A stretch of DNA of 64,000 nt from an uncultured Candidatus Saccharibacteria bacterium. GTDB taxonomy: Bacteria; Patescibacteria; Saccharimonadia; Saccharimonadales; UBA4665. Below are positions 1-9,482 of the stretch, piece by piece. Both the position numbers and the translations under genes were made by a program. The notes under the pieces were generated by a model. It did not search any database. It saw only the letters and a list, made by a program, of their open reading frames with translations, and was not told the origin of the DNA. Location: the NCBI GenBank assembly GCA_946482575.1, contig CAMLRZ010000003.1, positions 1-64,000 on the forward strand, given 5' to 3'. The stretch's first letter is position 1; each line of letters begins with the position of its first letter.

Positions 1-90
1 GCACGACGAGATAGCCCGGTACTTTGGGCGATAAATCGGTTAATGCGAATGGGTGTGTCACTCATCGCTGTTATTATAGCGGGTTATGGC

Positions 91-2073
91 TTAGAGCGCG
101 ATGTTGTTAGGATCGCTGGGGTTTGGCGCAGTGGGCGCTGCGACTGGCGCGGGTGCTGCTACGGCTGGTCGTGCGGTAAGGTCGGGCGCTTCTTGCGTGC
201 CGTTTGGTGAAATTACATGCCCAGGCTGGTGAGGTGTGTTATATGGCGATGTTGGTTGCTGCGCTTCTTGATGTTCGTCTAATGAACCGATGCCCTCTTT
301 GGCCAGGAGTTCGTTGAGGTCGGGTCGTGTCTTGATAGGTTCCACTGGCGGCTGAATGATTTTTTTGCCAGCCACAGTAACGTTGTCGTCATCTGTGGTT
401 GGAGCCTCGGGCTCGGTAGCTTCTGGCGCTGGTTGCTCTGTGGTGGGCGCAACGGTTTGCGGCGCAGCTGGAGCCTCAGGCTTCTCACTGGGGGCAACCT
501 CTGGTGTTGTCTCTGGAACCTCGGGTCGTGGTGCTGGGGTTGTGGGCGCAGCTGTGTCGCTGGTAGTGGTTTCGGGCGCAATAACGGTTGGTGCTGGCTG
601 GCTGCTAATAGGTGCGGTCAGGTCCGGAGCTTCTTCTGCTACTGGTGCAGGAGTTGGCTCGGTAGTTGGAGCTTCATCCGCAGGCGCTGGTGGTGTGGCG
701 AGCTCGGGCGCAGAGGTAGGCGTGGGAACGGCAGCCGGCTCGGGCTGTACGCCTTGTTGTTGTACGAATTGGTTGATCTGCTCTTGCATGAGTGCTTGTT
801 CATCGGCAGCCGAGGTAGCAGCGTCAGTAGCTTCTGCTGGCTCCGGCACAGGCATGGTTGGGGCTGCTGGAGGTTGAACGGCAGTTGGCTCTGCGGCTTC
901 AGCAGTAGCTTCAGGCTCCACGGGAGCCTCAACTGGTTCGTCGGAGGTCGTTTGCACGGGAGTTACCGCTGCTGGCTCCGGCGCGGTTGGCGTTGGCGTG
1001 TCAGGTTCGGCCGGCGTAGTAGCGTTGTCGCTTGCCGCATCAGCGGGTGGCTCCACTACGGTACCGCCCAGCTGCTTAACGGCGTCAGCCATAAGCTGGT
1101 CGTCAGCAGTTTGGTCATCATTAACAGATGGTGCAACCGGTGGTTCAGCTGGCGTAGTAGGTACGGCAGGTTCAGTGCTTGGGGCTGGGCTCGCGGCGGT
1201 GTTATCTGCTGGCTCCGGCGCAGTGGGCGCGGCTACATCGGTAGCGGGTGCTGCGGGCGGTACAACCGGGGTGGCGGCTGTTGTAGGTGCGGCGGTATCT
1301 TGCGTAGATGCTGTGTCTTGTTGCGGCGCAGCTGGAGCCTCAGGCTTCTCACTGGGAGCAACCTCTGGTGTTGTCTCTGGAACTTCAGGCCGTGGTGCTG
1401 GGGTTGTTGGTGCAGCGGTGCTGCCAACTGGGGCCGGTGTGACCTGTGTTGGTTCAGGGCTCGGTGCTGGTGTTTCAAGCGATGCCGGGGCTGGCTCAGC
1501 AGCTGGAACGGTAGCTGCTGGCTCAGCGGTGGTCGGATTTGCTGGCGCGGCGGGCTCTGGAGGTGTCGCCATTGGGATGCTTGCTGTCTGAGGTGCTACG
1601 GGGGCAGCTGCTGGTGCTGCGGCAGTAGCGCTTGGGGCTGGGCTCCCTTGATCCGTAGAACCTGCATCTTGAAGAGCGGTAGATGCAGCGGCTGGTACGG
1701 CACCCGCATCTTTCAAAAGTTCGTCGGCTGCCTGCACGATGTCCTCCAATGTTACCTGTGATTTTACTAAATAACGATCTGCACCTAAGGTGTCGGCACG
1801 AGTCTTGTCTTCGGCTTGGCCCAAAGCGGTGAGCATGATCACTTTTGTGTCTTTAAGACCTTCGGTGTTGCGCAAAATGTCCAGCATCTCAAAACCGCTG
1901 ACGCGTGGCATCATGACATCAGAGATAACTAAGTCGGGCTTTTCCTGTTTGGCTTTTACCAGAGCTTCTTCGCCATCTTGAGCTGACACAATCGTGTAGC
2001 CTTCGGCCTGCAAGCGAGCCTCATAGATTTCGCGCAAATTATTATCGTCTTCGACCAAGAGGATTTTTGCCAT
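91..2073 (-). CDS. Response regulator with long Pro/Ala/Thr-rich tail
   Basis: Residues 1-120 form a CheY-like receiver: acidic pair E8/D9-D10, phospho-acceptor D52 in the ISDVMMP strand end, and a conserved Lys in YLVKS near residue 104. Residues 130-660 are almost entirely P, A, T, E and S and carry no recognisable output domain. A 29-residue segment starting TTPAPRPEVPE occurs twice in this tail. The start at 2073 follows a TACGAT box at short distance. The histidine kinase lies 50 bases upstream on the same strand and is the likely partner. The receiver is certain; what the tail does is unknown (possible wall or cytoplasmic spacer, or a glycosylated segment). Confidence 0.9.
   Translation of the reverse strand: MAKILLVEDDNNLREIYEARLQAEGYTIVSAQDGEEALVKAKQEKPDLVISDVMMPRVSGFEMLDILRNTEGLKDTKVIMLTALGQAEDKTRADTLGADRYLVKSQVTLEDIVQAADELLKDAGAVPAAASTALQDAGSTDQGSPAPSATAAAPAAAPVAPQTASIPMATPPEPAAPANPTTAEPAATVPAAEPAPASLETPAPSPEPTQVTPAPVGSTAAPTTPAPRPEVPETTPEVAPSEKPEAPAAPQQDTASTQDTAAPTTAATPVVPPAAPATDVAAPTAPEPADNTAASPAPSTEPAVPTTPAEPPVAPSVNDDQTADDQLMADAVKQLGGTVVEPPADAASDNATTPAEPDTPTPTAPEPAAVTPVQTTSDEPVEAPVEPEATAEAAEPTAVQPPAAPTMPVPEPAEATDAATSAADEQALMQEQINQFVQQQGVQPEPAAVPTPTSAPELATPPAPADEAPTTEPTPAPVAEEAPDLTAPISSQPAPTVIAPETTTSDTAAPTTPAPRPEVPETTPEVAPSEKPEAPAAPQTVAPTTEQPAPEATEPEAPTTDDDNVTVAGKKIIQPPVEPIKTRPDLNELLAKEGIGSLDEHQEAQQPTSPYNTPHQPGHVISPNGTQEAPDLTARPAVAAPAPVAAPTAPNPSDPNNIAL
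458..552. repeat. Direct repeat copy 1 inside the response-regulator tail
   Basis: About 95 bases here recur at 1322-1416 with only a few, mostly third-position, changes. They encode the duplicated 29-residue Pro-rich block. The reading frame is preserved, so this looks like an internal tandem-type expansion of the tail. Confidence 0.85.
1322..1416. repeat. Direct repeat copy 2 inside the response-regulator tail
   Basis: Partner of 458-552; the two copies are about 860 bases apart in the same frame. Recombination between them would delete roughly 290 codons of tail without a frameshift. Confidence 0.85.
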
Positions 2074-2122
2074 GGGAATTATCGTACCTTTGTTGTTAGT
2101 GCTTATGTTTACTGGTATTGTA

Positions 2123-3904
2123 TCATGCTTTCGCTGAAGCGCTAGGTGTTGGCGCGCTGGCGGCCTTGCTCTCTTCTTCTGATTGCAATGCTTCGGCGCG
2201 CTGAATGCTGAGCCGCGGCAGGTTGATAAAGAAGGTGCTACCCTTGCCTAATTCGCTCTCTACCCAGATACGACCCTTGTAAAGTTCCACAATTTTGCGA
2301 CAGATAAATAAGCCTAATCCAGTACCACCAATGGTGCGCGTTGCGGAGTTATCGACGCGGTAGAATTTTTGGAACAAGTGCGGGATGTCGTCGGCAGGAA
2401 TACCGGCGCCGGTGTCGCGAACGTAAAGCTGCACCACATCGGCATCACCGGTAAGCCCAATGGAAATCTTGCCCTGTTCGGTGTACTTACAGGCGTTGTC
2501 GAACAAGTTGGTAATGACTTCGCGCATGCGGTCCGGATCAGCCATGACGTAATATAACGGTTTGAGGACGTGCGCATTAACAGTATCTTTATTGGTGGCG
2601 TCTATGGCATCGTTGGTGGAACCCACCAAGAAGTCCACGAACAAACCTTTCTTTTCGGCTGCAAATTTGAGGTCATCGGTAAGCTGCTGCAGATAGGCGC
2701 CCATTTCGACTACCTGTGGGTGGTTGCTCAAACGGCCGTCTTCGGCCTTGGAAGAAGTAAGGAGGTCCTGAAAGAGCTTGCCAAGGTGCTGCGTAGAAGT
2801 ATGGGCTTTTTCCAGATAGCCGCGGGCGCGGGTGTCGATGGTGCTGACTTTTTCGTTGAGCGCCAGCGCCAAGTAGCCCTCGATGGCCGCTACTGGCGTA
2901 CGCATTTCGTGGCTGGCGGTGCTAATGAAGTCGGCTCGCTGTTTTTCGGCGGCGCGTTCGTCGCTAATGTCGCGCATCACGGCAACGGCACCAAATAAGC
3001 GATTGCCCGTCGGCTCGATAACCGGTGAAATTACCAGCGATACGGTTTGAGATTTGCCGTCACGCCCGGTAAGCAGCAGCGTTTGATTCACGTGCTTTTG
3101 CTGCTTGAGCACAACGGTAAACGGATTGTCTTCGGGCTGTATCTCTTCCCCGTCTTCGTGGCTCATTTTGGCCACCAGTTGCGCATCGACCCCGATAGCG
3201 TCGTTAATTTGCCATTCTGTCATGGCTGCGGCCGCCGGGTTCATAAGAGTAATTTTGCCTTCGGTGTCCACCACGATTACCCCGTCAGCGATAGATTGAA
3301 TGAGGATTACAGATTGCTGTTGATTGGTTTTGAGCATGCCCGATAGTTGATTCACCTCTTGTTCTTGCGCGTTCACAAAGCGGTGTTTCCAGAACAGATA
3401 GGCGCCGGCTGCGATGATTATGGTGCCCGCCAGCAGAACCCACGAACTGTGGGTGATGGCTCCCGGTTCAAAGTTACTATGCAAAATAATATAGACAAAG
3501 GTAACAAATGTACCACCTAATAGGAGCGGCATGCCAAAACTGCCCACCAGGAAGGTAGACATCAACCAAATGGCCACATACACGTAGTTGGCTGTGCTGT
3601 CGGTGGTATTGGCCAATCCGTTAAGCAGTTGCAGGGTTAGCATCATGGACGCGACCAGCGTGCCAAACGGCAAGCTGTATCGTGCAATGGGCCAATAGGC
3701 GATCAATAAATAAATCAGGCTGGCGCAACTCATCATAAAAGCGGTGCGACCGATGCTGTAGGTGCTGGCATAGGCACTAATTTGGGTGGAGAATTGCGCC
3801 AACACGTACACAGCAAAAATGGCTACGCTGCACACTAAACTCAAGGCCCAGTACAATCTATACCAGACACGACCAACTTGATATAAAAAGAAGTCTTTGG
3901 CCAT
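2123..3904 (-). CDS. Membrane sensor histidine kinase with PAS domain
   Basis: About six hydrophobic segments fill residues 18-170. A PAS domain follows at about 195-320. The HisKA box carries the phospho-acceptor H332 (STASHEMRTP). The ATPase domain shows the N box (NLFDNACKY), G1 (DTGAGIP) and G2 (GGTGLGLF). It should autophosphorylate in response to a membrane or cytoplasmic cue and pass phosphate to the receiver encoded 50 bases downstream. A TACACT box (minus strand, 3912-3917) ends 7 bases before the ATG and there is no Shine-Dalgarno, so the mRNA is probably leaderless. The short tail after the ATPase domain is Ser/Ala rich. Confidence 0.93.
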   Translation of the reverse strand: MAKDFFLYQVGRVWYRLYWALSLVCSVAIFAVYVLAQFSTQISAYASTYSIGRTAFMMSCASLIYLLIAYWPIARYSLPFGTLVASMMLTLQLLNGLANTTDSTANYVYVAIWLMSTFLVGSFGMPLLLGGTFVTFVYIILHSNFEPGAITHSSWVLLAGTIIIAAGAYLFWKHRFVNAQEQEVNQLSGMLKTNQQQSVILIQSIADGVIVVDTEGKITLMNPAAAAMTEWQINDAIGVDAQLVAKMSHEDGEEIQPEDNPFTVVLKQQKHVNQTLLLTGRDGKSQTVSLVISPVIEPTGNRLFGAVAVMRDISDERAAEKQRADFISTASHEMRTPVAAIEGYLALALNEKVSTIDTRARGYLEKAHTSTQHLGKLFQDLLTSSKAEDGRLSNHPQVVEMGAYLQQLTDDLKFAAEKKGLFVDFLVGSTNDAIDATNKDTVNAHVLKPLYYVMADPDRMREVITNLFDNACKYTEQGKISIGLTGDADVVQLYVRDTGAGIPADDIPHLFQKFYRVDNSATRTIGGTGLGLFICRKIVELYKGRIWVESELGKGSTFFINLPRLSIQRAEALQSEEESKAASAPTPSASAKA

Positions 3905-3968
3905 TTGCTATAGTGTACCGCTTATGCTTAGTTTGCGCCATGCCTGACGCTCATTTTTTACGCGGTTT

Positions 3969-5615
3969 TTAAGCGGCGTGAATGAACTCTTCTGGGTAGC
4001 GGCGATTGCCCTCAAAATCAGGATCTTTTGCATGAGCGCACAAGCCCAGCCAGCGTAAGGTGTTTGGTACGGTGGTGAATTTGTAGCTTTCGGTGCGAGC
4101 TAATTCGCGGATTTCTTGGCGGCGGGCCTGGAGTACGGCAGGATCAGCCAGCTCGTACGCCAGTTGAGCCATGTGGTCCGCCCAGGCGGCAGTATCTTCG
4201 GGGTCCAAAATATGGCCGGTGCGACCTTCGATAATCTGCAGCGGAATACCGCCGCGGTTGGAGCCCAACACTTCTACTCCCTGCCATAAGGCATCGGTAA
4301 CGCGTGATTCAAAACCTTCTTTGATAGATGGCTGTAGCGCGGCAATGGCACCGCCGATCACGGCGTTAATCGCCATGTCGTTGTGCGGCACGCGGGCTAC
4401 CTTAAGGTCTTCTTGGGCCTCTGCGTCCAACTGACTACGTTGTGTCATTATTTTTTCGAGCATGGTTGGACCGTCCGGATCATCCACCGAACCGTTACCA
4501 ATAAGCAAAAATTGAGGAATATTCTCTTTGGGTACACCGTCGGCCAGCAGCTTTTCGCGCATCTGTACGTAGGCTTCAATTCCCTTGTCCATGCCTTTGG
4601 AGGGGTCGAATCGCGCCATCAAAATAAAGTATGAGCGGCTGAGGTCTAGCGGCTTTTGATCTTCGTTGAGTGCCAGCTGGCGGTTGATAAACCCAATACC
4701 TGCCTGACGTTCAGCGGTAGAAAGCGGGCGGTTAAGGTCGTCGAGCGGATCAATAGTAGCTGGCATGTAGACAACTTTTTGATCAGGAACGTTACGCGGC
4801 ACAAAATCGTCTACCGGGTGCGTAATAAAGGCATCGGCTTCTTTGACGCGGTTGTGATCCCAAATGAACGACCACGTTTTGTGTTGTGGCGTGCCAGGTG
4901 TTTCCATAAGTTCGCCCTCTGTCTGAATGTGGTCGCGGAACAGCAAAGTGGCGTTGGGGTTGAGGCCGGCGTGGTGCTTGGTGGTGCCGTCGGCTTGTGT
5001 CTCGTCATGGCCTTTTATGTACGGAATAAGGCCCGAGGGCTGCCAGTCGTCAATGATAATGTCGGTTGCGGTGCTGAGCGGCTCTTTGAGCATTTTGGCG
5101 TTATCGGCCATCCAGCCTTCGTAGTAGCGTTCGTCGTCTTCGGTGAGTTCGGTGCCAGCTGGCGCCACGTCCTGTAACACGTTATGAAACTTGCCTTTGG
5201 TGATTTCAAAGGCTCTTTCGTCGGGTCGCAGCGCAAACCACCGCGCTTTGATACCCACGGAGTTAAGCAGATGAATCAATGGTGAGCGCATAATTGCCAC
5301 ACCACCCCCCGCTGCCGTGGCGTTTATGAATAACAGCTCACGGCCTTGCATTTTTTCGGCGTAGGCTTTGAGCATTTCCATGTCTTCGGCAGGCGTAATT
5401 GCTTCATAATTTTCCAGAGTTACCGAGCTGGTGATGGTAATCTCGCCTGTTTTTTCGTCGTATTGTTTCTGGTAGGCGTTCTCGATGTTCCGAGGACTTT
5501 CTTCTACCGCTAGTGTTGTCGCCATTTCTGATAATCTTCCCGCTAAATCTTGTGGGTGTAGCTCCTCTTCTACTCCTGGCACATAACCAAGATTGAGGTT
5601 TGCTTCTGCTTCCAT
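3969..5615 (-). CDS. GT4-family glycosyltransferase, trehalose synthase (TreT)-like
   Basis: 548 residues with two Rossmann-like halves. The pattern IIDDWQPSGLIPYIKG and later IKEGFESRVTDALWQG...GGIPLQI resemble the acceptor and nucleotide-sugar signatures of GT4 trehalose glycosyltransferring synthases, including the E-x7-E region. TreT enzymes join NDP-glucose and glucose reversibly to make trehalose, and the closest overall resemblance is to that group, but other GT4 specificities are possible. The start at 5615 has a clear AAGGAG six bases upstream, unlike most neighbours. No other trehalose gene is adjacent. Confidence 0.75.
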   Translation of the reverse strand: MEAEANLNLGYVPGVEEELHPQDLAGRLSEMATTLAVEESPRNIENAYQKQYDEKTGEITITSSVTLENYEAITPAEDMEMLKAYAEKMQGRELLFINATAAGGGVAIMRSPLIHLLNSVGIKARWFALRPDERAFEITKGKFHNVLQDVAPAGTELTEDDERYYEGWMADNAKMLKEPLSTATDIIIDDWQPSGLIPYIKGHDETQADGTTKHHAGLNPNATLLFRDHIQTEGELMETPGTPQHKTWSFIWDHNRVKEADAFITHPVDDFVPRNVPDQKVVYMPATIDPLDDLNRPLSTAERQAGIGFINRQLALNEDQKPLDLSRSYFILMARFDPSKGMDKGIEAYVQMREKLLADGVPKENIPQFLLIGNGSVDDPDGPTMLEKIMTQRSQLDAEAQEDLKVARVPHNDMAINAVIGGAIAALQPSIKEGFESRVTDALWQGVEVLGSNRGGIPLQIIEGRTGHILDPEDTAAWADHMAQLAYELADPAVLQARRQEIRELARTESYKFTTVPNTLRWLGLCAHAKDPDFEGNRRYPEEFIHAA

Positions 5616-5751
5616 AATACGCTCCTTCGGGGCTTACGTGAATGAAAAACGAGCACAAAAAATACTGCACGCAGGTTGCAGCGATGAACGGAAAAATCAG
5701 ATTGTAGGACAATAACAGACCTGAGTCGCACTAGCCATTATTCGGCTTAAA

Positions 5752-5833
5752 CATACACATGTCAAGTGTATGTTTATGTTTTTTCTGAGTGCTGTGTGGA
5801 GTGTCCCTGATGGGTCTGGGACACTCCACAGTC
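5752..5833. terminator. Two hairpins between MFS gene and GT4 gene
   Basis: A 10-base-pair stem around 5752-5778 (AAACATACAC / GTGTATGTTT) is followed by a longer one at about 5791-5828 (stem GTGGAGTGTCCC / GGGACACTCCAC). The second lies directly 3' of the MFS gene and probably ends its transcript; the first sits in the upstream region of the GT4 gene and could be an operator or a leader structure. Confidence 0.5.
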
Positions 5834-5840
5834 GTCAGCT

Positions 5841-7115
5841 CTAAAAGGCACGCGTTGCATGCCAGAGCCTATACAGGACGACGCTGTTGAGGATAAGGCA
5901 CCCTCCTCCAATAACTAGATATGCCGCTCCGGGACTGGTGCTGTCGGCGACGAACCCCACGCCTATTCCGACGATCCCGAACGCCAAGGTCTGAATGGCA
6001 TCCACAATCGAGATGTCAATTGAGCGCGTGAAGTCATCTTCGCCGAGCCTCTTGTAGAGGTAGGTGGCCAAACAGGCGGTAGCGCAGGCTCTGAAGAGCG
6101 CGAAGCCCGTCAAAACGATAGCCACGCCCAGGTAACCGCCGTACAGGCTAGCGCCCACACACCCCATGCCAGTAGTGATTGCGATGACACTCCACGACAG
6201 AACCGGCCCTGCGCGCTGCAGCGCTCGAGTAGCCCAGGTGAACAGGCCGATACACACCGACTGGCAGGCGTAAATCCAGCCAAAATTGGTGACACTTATG
6301 CCGCTATTGTTCATATACGGCTGTATCAGCCAGTAGCCAGCGATCGAGGTAGCCCCCGTAACGACGTACGAGGCTATTGCCCAGCGAATATCCGGCCGGT
6401 CTACCACGAGCAGCCGCAGCTGCTTACGAATGGTGCCGATTGTCAGATGCGGTGCGGGCTCGCGGAGCTCTACCGTTCGCCAGACAGCAATGAGCGGTAT
6501 CAGATTCACAGCTCCCTGCAGCATAAACGGCACGTGCATGCTGATCTGGGTGGCCAGGAAGTTCCCTCCCAGGGTTGCCACCAAGATCATGAGAGCGCGA
6601 ATCCGTGATGCCACGCGGTGGTACTGCTCGAAGAACTCTTCTCGCTGCTGCGGGTCGGCTAGTGCCCGTCGCAGAGTAACGGTGCAGAGCGTGTCGCTCG
6701 TGCCGTTTAGCAGCGCAGCCTGCATGCCAGTTCCCACCAGCGCGATCTCGAACTGCCAAAACTCGCGGCAGGTTGCGAAATACGCGGCTTGCATCAGGCT
6801 GATTGCGGTACCGCAAAGCATGACCTTACGGATGCCGTACCGATCTGCGAGCCACCCACCGATGGTACTACCCAACGTGGCTATGGAAGCCCACGTTGCT
6901 TGCAGTATGAAGACTTGTACGTTACTGAGCCCCATCTCCTTTGTGTAGTAGGTTGACATGATGGATGTGCCCAGAAAGCACGTCCACGCCCCCTGTATGA
7001 CCATGATCATGCGCCAATTACGACGCCCCGGTCCCGGTGGCAGGTGTGTTCCGAGCAACGCAGTCTGGCTCTTATGCACGATGGCACGGAGCCGACGATC
7101 GGCAGCCTCAGGCAC
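5841..7115 (-). CDS. Major facilitator superfamily transporter
   Basis: 424 residues with about twelve hydrophobic segments. The loop after segment 2 carries GGWLADRYGIRKVM, the classical MFS G-x-L-x-D-R-x-G-R-K-type motif. The substrate cannot be told; the general look is of a drug or sugar exporter. The start is GTG with AGGAG just upstream. An extended -10 (TATGCTATAAG, minus strand 7157-7167) lies 42 bases before the start, matching the promoter type of the GC-rich cassettes. Codon use is GC-richer than its neighbours but less extreme than the islands further right. Confidence 0.85.
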   Translation of the reverse strand: MPEAADRRLRAIVHKSQTALLGTHLPPGPGRRNWRMIMVIQGAWTCFLGTSIMSTYYTKEMGLSNVQVFILQATWASIATLGSTIGGWLADRYGIRKVMLCGTAISLMQAAYFATCREFWQFEIALVGTGMQAALLNGTSDTLCTVTLRRALADPQQREEFFEQYHRVASRIRALMILVATLGGNFLATQISMHVPFMLQGAVNLIPLIAVWRTVELREPAPHLTIGTIRKQLRLLVVDRPDIRWAIASYVVTGATSIAGYWLIQPYMNNSGISVTNFGWIYACQSVCIGLFTWATRALQRAGPVLSWSVIAITTGMGCVGASLYGGYLGVAIVLTGFALFRACATACLATYLYKRLGEDDFTRSIDISIVDAIQTLAFGIVGIGVGFVADSTSPGAAYLVIGGGCLILNSVVLYRLWHATRAF

Positions 7116-7156
7116 GGCTCTCCTGATAGTTAAAGGACGGGTGGTTGCCCAGTATA

Positions 7157-7167
7157 CTTATAGCATA
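7157..7167 (-). promoter_or_regulatory. Extended -10 promoter of MFS gene
   Basis: Minus strand reads TATGCTATAAG. Same class as the boxes at 16991, 23758, 24880, 25880 and 34106. Confidence 0.5.
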
Positions 7168-7187
7168 CGCATATTACGCCAGCATAC

Positions 7188-7224
7188 ACAAAAACCACCC
7201 GCTTTCTGCACGGGTGGTTTTTGT
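7188..7224. terminator. Intrinsic terminator after serine hydrolase gene
   Basis: Stem AAAAACCACCC / GGGTGGTTTTT with a short loop, flanked by T-runs on either strand, so it can work in both directions. It lies 14 bases past the stop of the minus-strand serine hydrolase. Confidence 0.85.
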
Positions 7225-7237
7225 AAGCTGCAAAGAG

Positions 7238-8248
7238 CTAGTACAAGATCTTGCTTTCGACTTGCGAGTCCTGTGTGGCAAATGGTGTAACGGCGTTGTT
7301 TTGGTTCTTTTTGGCTTTATCGCCATCCAGTCGCAGCACGTCTTTGCCCATGGTGCCTAATGAGGTCTGCGCCTGGGCAGTACCAGTGGTATTCTCGTAC
7401 GGTGTGGTAGTCATAAACGAATATCCGTATGATTTGTGAGTCTTGGTGTTGTACACAATGCCCACGTCGTGACGGTTGTTGCCGTCCGGATCGTCCAGGA
7501 TACCTACTTTGTTAACCAGTACGATGTAATCGTTACCGGCCAGCTGGCTGCGTACGCCAAAATCGGTAAAGATGTTGGTGGCCAGGGCGTTCTTTAGGAA
7601 CTGTTGGTAGCTGTCATTTTTGCTCATGAGCTGCGTCATAACCCATAGCGACTCTTTGGCGGTGCTGTTGCCGACGTAAAATCGTGTGGCATCCAGCGGT
7701 TGCAGCCGGGTGTTTGGAATTTGCGGATAAGTCGCCAGCCGATCGTTAACAGCTGTCGCTCCACCTAGCTCGTAGTTTACGATGACGCGCACTGCGGTGT
7801 TGCCGGAATGGTTGAGCATGTCGTACAGCACATCTTGCACTGTAGCACTGGTGGGTGCGCCGGGTTGGTCGTATACGCCGTAACCGCCGCGAACATCACT
7901 GGCTTGCCAGGTTACAGTGTCAGTTAAATTAAATTTGTGTGCTCGCAGGTCTTGCAGCGCCAGCCATGCAATTGGTAGTTTGTTGATGCTGGCTGCAAAA
8001 TGCACGGCATCTTGATTTTCTTGCACGATGGTTTTGTGCGCCTGGAAATCATAAATATCGGCGCTGGTTACACTTACACCGGCTTCGGTGTTGGCTTTAA
8101 TAACTTGCTGAATGCGGTATCGTAGTACAGCATTTTTTATGCTGTTGGAGATGTCGGTTCTATCAAACACAGAGCCTCCTAGGGACTGCACTTGGGCGGT
8201 GCTTGGTGTACTTGATTGATCAAATGTTGATGGCAATGGTACCTGCAT
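7238..8248 (-). CDS. Class A beta-lactamase-like serine hydrolase
   Basis: 336 residues. The catalytic S-x-x-K is S87-I-N-K90 (FAASINKLP), the second motif is SGN in LNHSGNTAV, and the third is KVG in VNKVG where most relatives have K-T/S-G. This is the penicillin-binding fold of class A beta-lactamases and small D,D-peptidases, so it may act on beta-lactams or on cell-wall peptides. No signal peptide or membrane segment is visible at the N-terminus, which is odd for a periplasmic or wall enzyme; the first 30 residues are a polar Ser/Thr/Gln leader. An AGGAGGAT Shine-Dalgarno precedes the start. Confidence 0.82.
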   Translation of the reverse strand: MQVPLPSTFDQSSTPSTAQVQSLGGSVFDRTDISNSIKNAVLRYRIQQVIKANTEAGVSVTSADIYDFQAHKTIVQENQDAVHFAASINKLPIAWLALQDLRAHKFNLTDTVTWQASDVRGGYGVYDQPGAPTSATVQDVLYDMLNHSGNTAVRVIVNYELGGATAVNDRLATYPQIPNTRLQPLDATRFYVGNSTAKESLWVMTQLMSKNDSYQQFLKNALATNIFTDFGVRSQLAGNDYIVLVNKVGILDDPDGNNRHDVGIVYNTKTHKSYGYSFMTTTPYENTTGTAQAQTSLGTMGKDVLRLDGDKAKKNQNNAVTPFATQDSQVESKILY

Positions 8249-8317
8249 AGATCCTCCTTAGTTAAACACAAGCTTTATTGTATCAAGATATTCACGGAGC
8301 TTTGCTACACTACGACT

Positions 8318-8653
8318 ATGCAAATGTTAGTTATACTCAATTGGGCGATCTTATTTTTAGTTGAACTAGCCATGCTGGCTGGCTTTTTTATGTTTGGACT
8401 GTCGCTGCACATACCTACTGCCCTGCGTATTTTGACAGCTCTAGCTATTCCTTCAGGCGTGGCAGTTTTATGGGGAATGTATTTTGCGCCTAAGGCAACG
8501 TACAATCTAGCGCAGCCTTGGAATGCGCTTGGCGAGTATGCTCTTTTTGCCCTCGCGGGCCTGGCGATTATGGCCAGTGGCCGTAAGAGGTTGGGTCTTA
8601 TTTTTATAGCGGTCGCTTTTGTATCGGAAACAATTGCCCTCTTTCAAAAGTAG
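8318..8653 (+). CDS. Small four-helix membrane protein, DUF2568 (YrdB)-like
   Basis: 111 residues, four hydrophobic segments. The core LRILTALAIPSGVAVLWG...FAPKA matches the DUF2568 family pattern, whose function is unknown. TACACT at 8306-8311 ends six bases before the ATG with no ribosome-binding site, indicating a leaderless message. It is divergent from the serine hydrolase. Confidence 0.75.
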   Translation: MQMLVILNWAILFLVELAMLAGFFMFGLSLHIPTALRILTALAIPSGVAVLWGMYFAPKATYNLAQPWNALGEYALFALAGLAIMASGRKRLGLIFIAVAFVSETIALFQK

Positions 8654-8671
8654 CGCTCAGCAACTAAAACT

Positions 8672-8703
8672 AAAAAACGCTCACCGTATAGTGAACGTTT
8701 TTT
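8672..8703. terminator. Bidirectional intrinsic terminator
   Basis: AAAAACG...TCAC / GTGA...CGTTTTT hairpin with A-run and T-run on its two sides, between two convergent genes (8653 + and 8718 -). Confidence 0.85.
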
Positions 8704-8717
8704 AGGGTATGGGGGTT

Positions 8718-9482
8718 TTAGGCCAGCGAGCGCTTTTTGTATGCTTGCACCGAAAGTGCATAGAATACAATCAGGATGCCGGCGGTCCAGGCAAAGGCTA
8801 AACCAGCTTTGCTGCCCAAGGTTCCGTTGGTAAGCAACGAGCGCATTGTTTCGATGATCGGCGTAAACGGCTGATTGTTTGCAAAGCCGCGCAATACTGA
8901 GGTCATCGAAGATGTTGGTACAAATGACGGGCTCAGGAATACCAGGAACATAAGCAGGTAGCTAAATGAGCTTGCTCCCTCAACTGATGTTGCCTTGATA
9001 CCAAAGTAGATTGCCATCCACGTCATGGCCAGCGTCAGTAACACTAGTAATCCGGCAAAAGCAAGCCATTCGGTAAGACCGGCGTTGGTACGAAAGCCCG
9101 CCGCAAACGCCACACCCAAGACGATCAGCGATGAAAACAGATTAGACAAAGCTGATGACGCTGCCTGACCACCCAAGATTGAGGATGGCGCAATCGGCAT
9201 AGTGCGAAATCGGTTGATAATCCCCTTTTGCACGTCGGTGTTCAGGCGAAATGCTGCGTATGCCACGCCACTGATCACCGTAAAGATGATAATGCCGGGC
9301 GTTATGTAGTTAATATATTTGGTGGCGCCCGCTTGGGCCTCAAGTGCTCCACCCAGAATGTATACGAACATAAGTAACAGCGCCACCGGAGTGATAATTA
9401 CCGTAATCAGCGTGTCGGGGCTGCGGACGATATGACGCAGGCTGCGTTTTGCCATCGTCCAAGTGTCTTTAAGCGCGTACAT
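8718..9482 (-). CDS. ABC-2 type exporter permease (DrrB-like)
   Basis: 254 residues, six hydrophobic segments in the ABC-2 permease arrangement. The segment NRFRTMPIAPSSILGGQ resembles the cytosolic loop of DrrB-type drug exporter permeases. The start codon overlaps the stop of the upstream ATPase gene by one base, so the two are translationally coupled and form one exporter. Substrate unknown; antibiotic, peptide or lipid are possible. Confidence 0.88.
   Translation of the reverse strand: MYALKDTWTMAKRSLRHIVRSPDTLITVIITPVALLLMFVYILGGALEAQAGATKYINYITPGIIIFTVISGVAYAAFRLNTDVQKGIINRFRTMPIAPSSILGGQAASSALSNLFSSLIVLGVAFAAGFRTNAGLTEWLAFAGLLVLLTLAMTWMAIYFGIKATSVEGASSFSYLLMFLVFLSPSFVPTSSMTSVLRGFANNQPFTPIIETMRSLLTNGTLGSKAGLAFAWTAGILIVFYALSVQAYKKRSLA

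Noticed and set aside
356..1981. Long plus-strand reading frames opposite the response-regulator tail
   Set aside because: They are antisense shadows of GC-rich Pro/Ala/Thr codons; the minus-strand frame has the receiver domain and a proper start.
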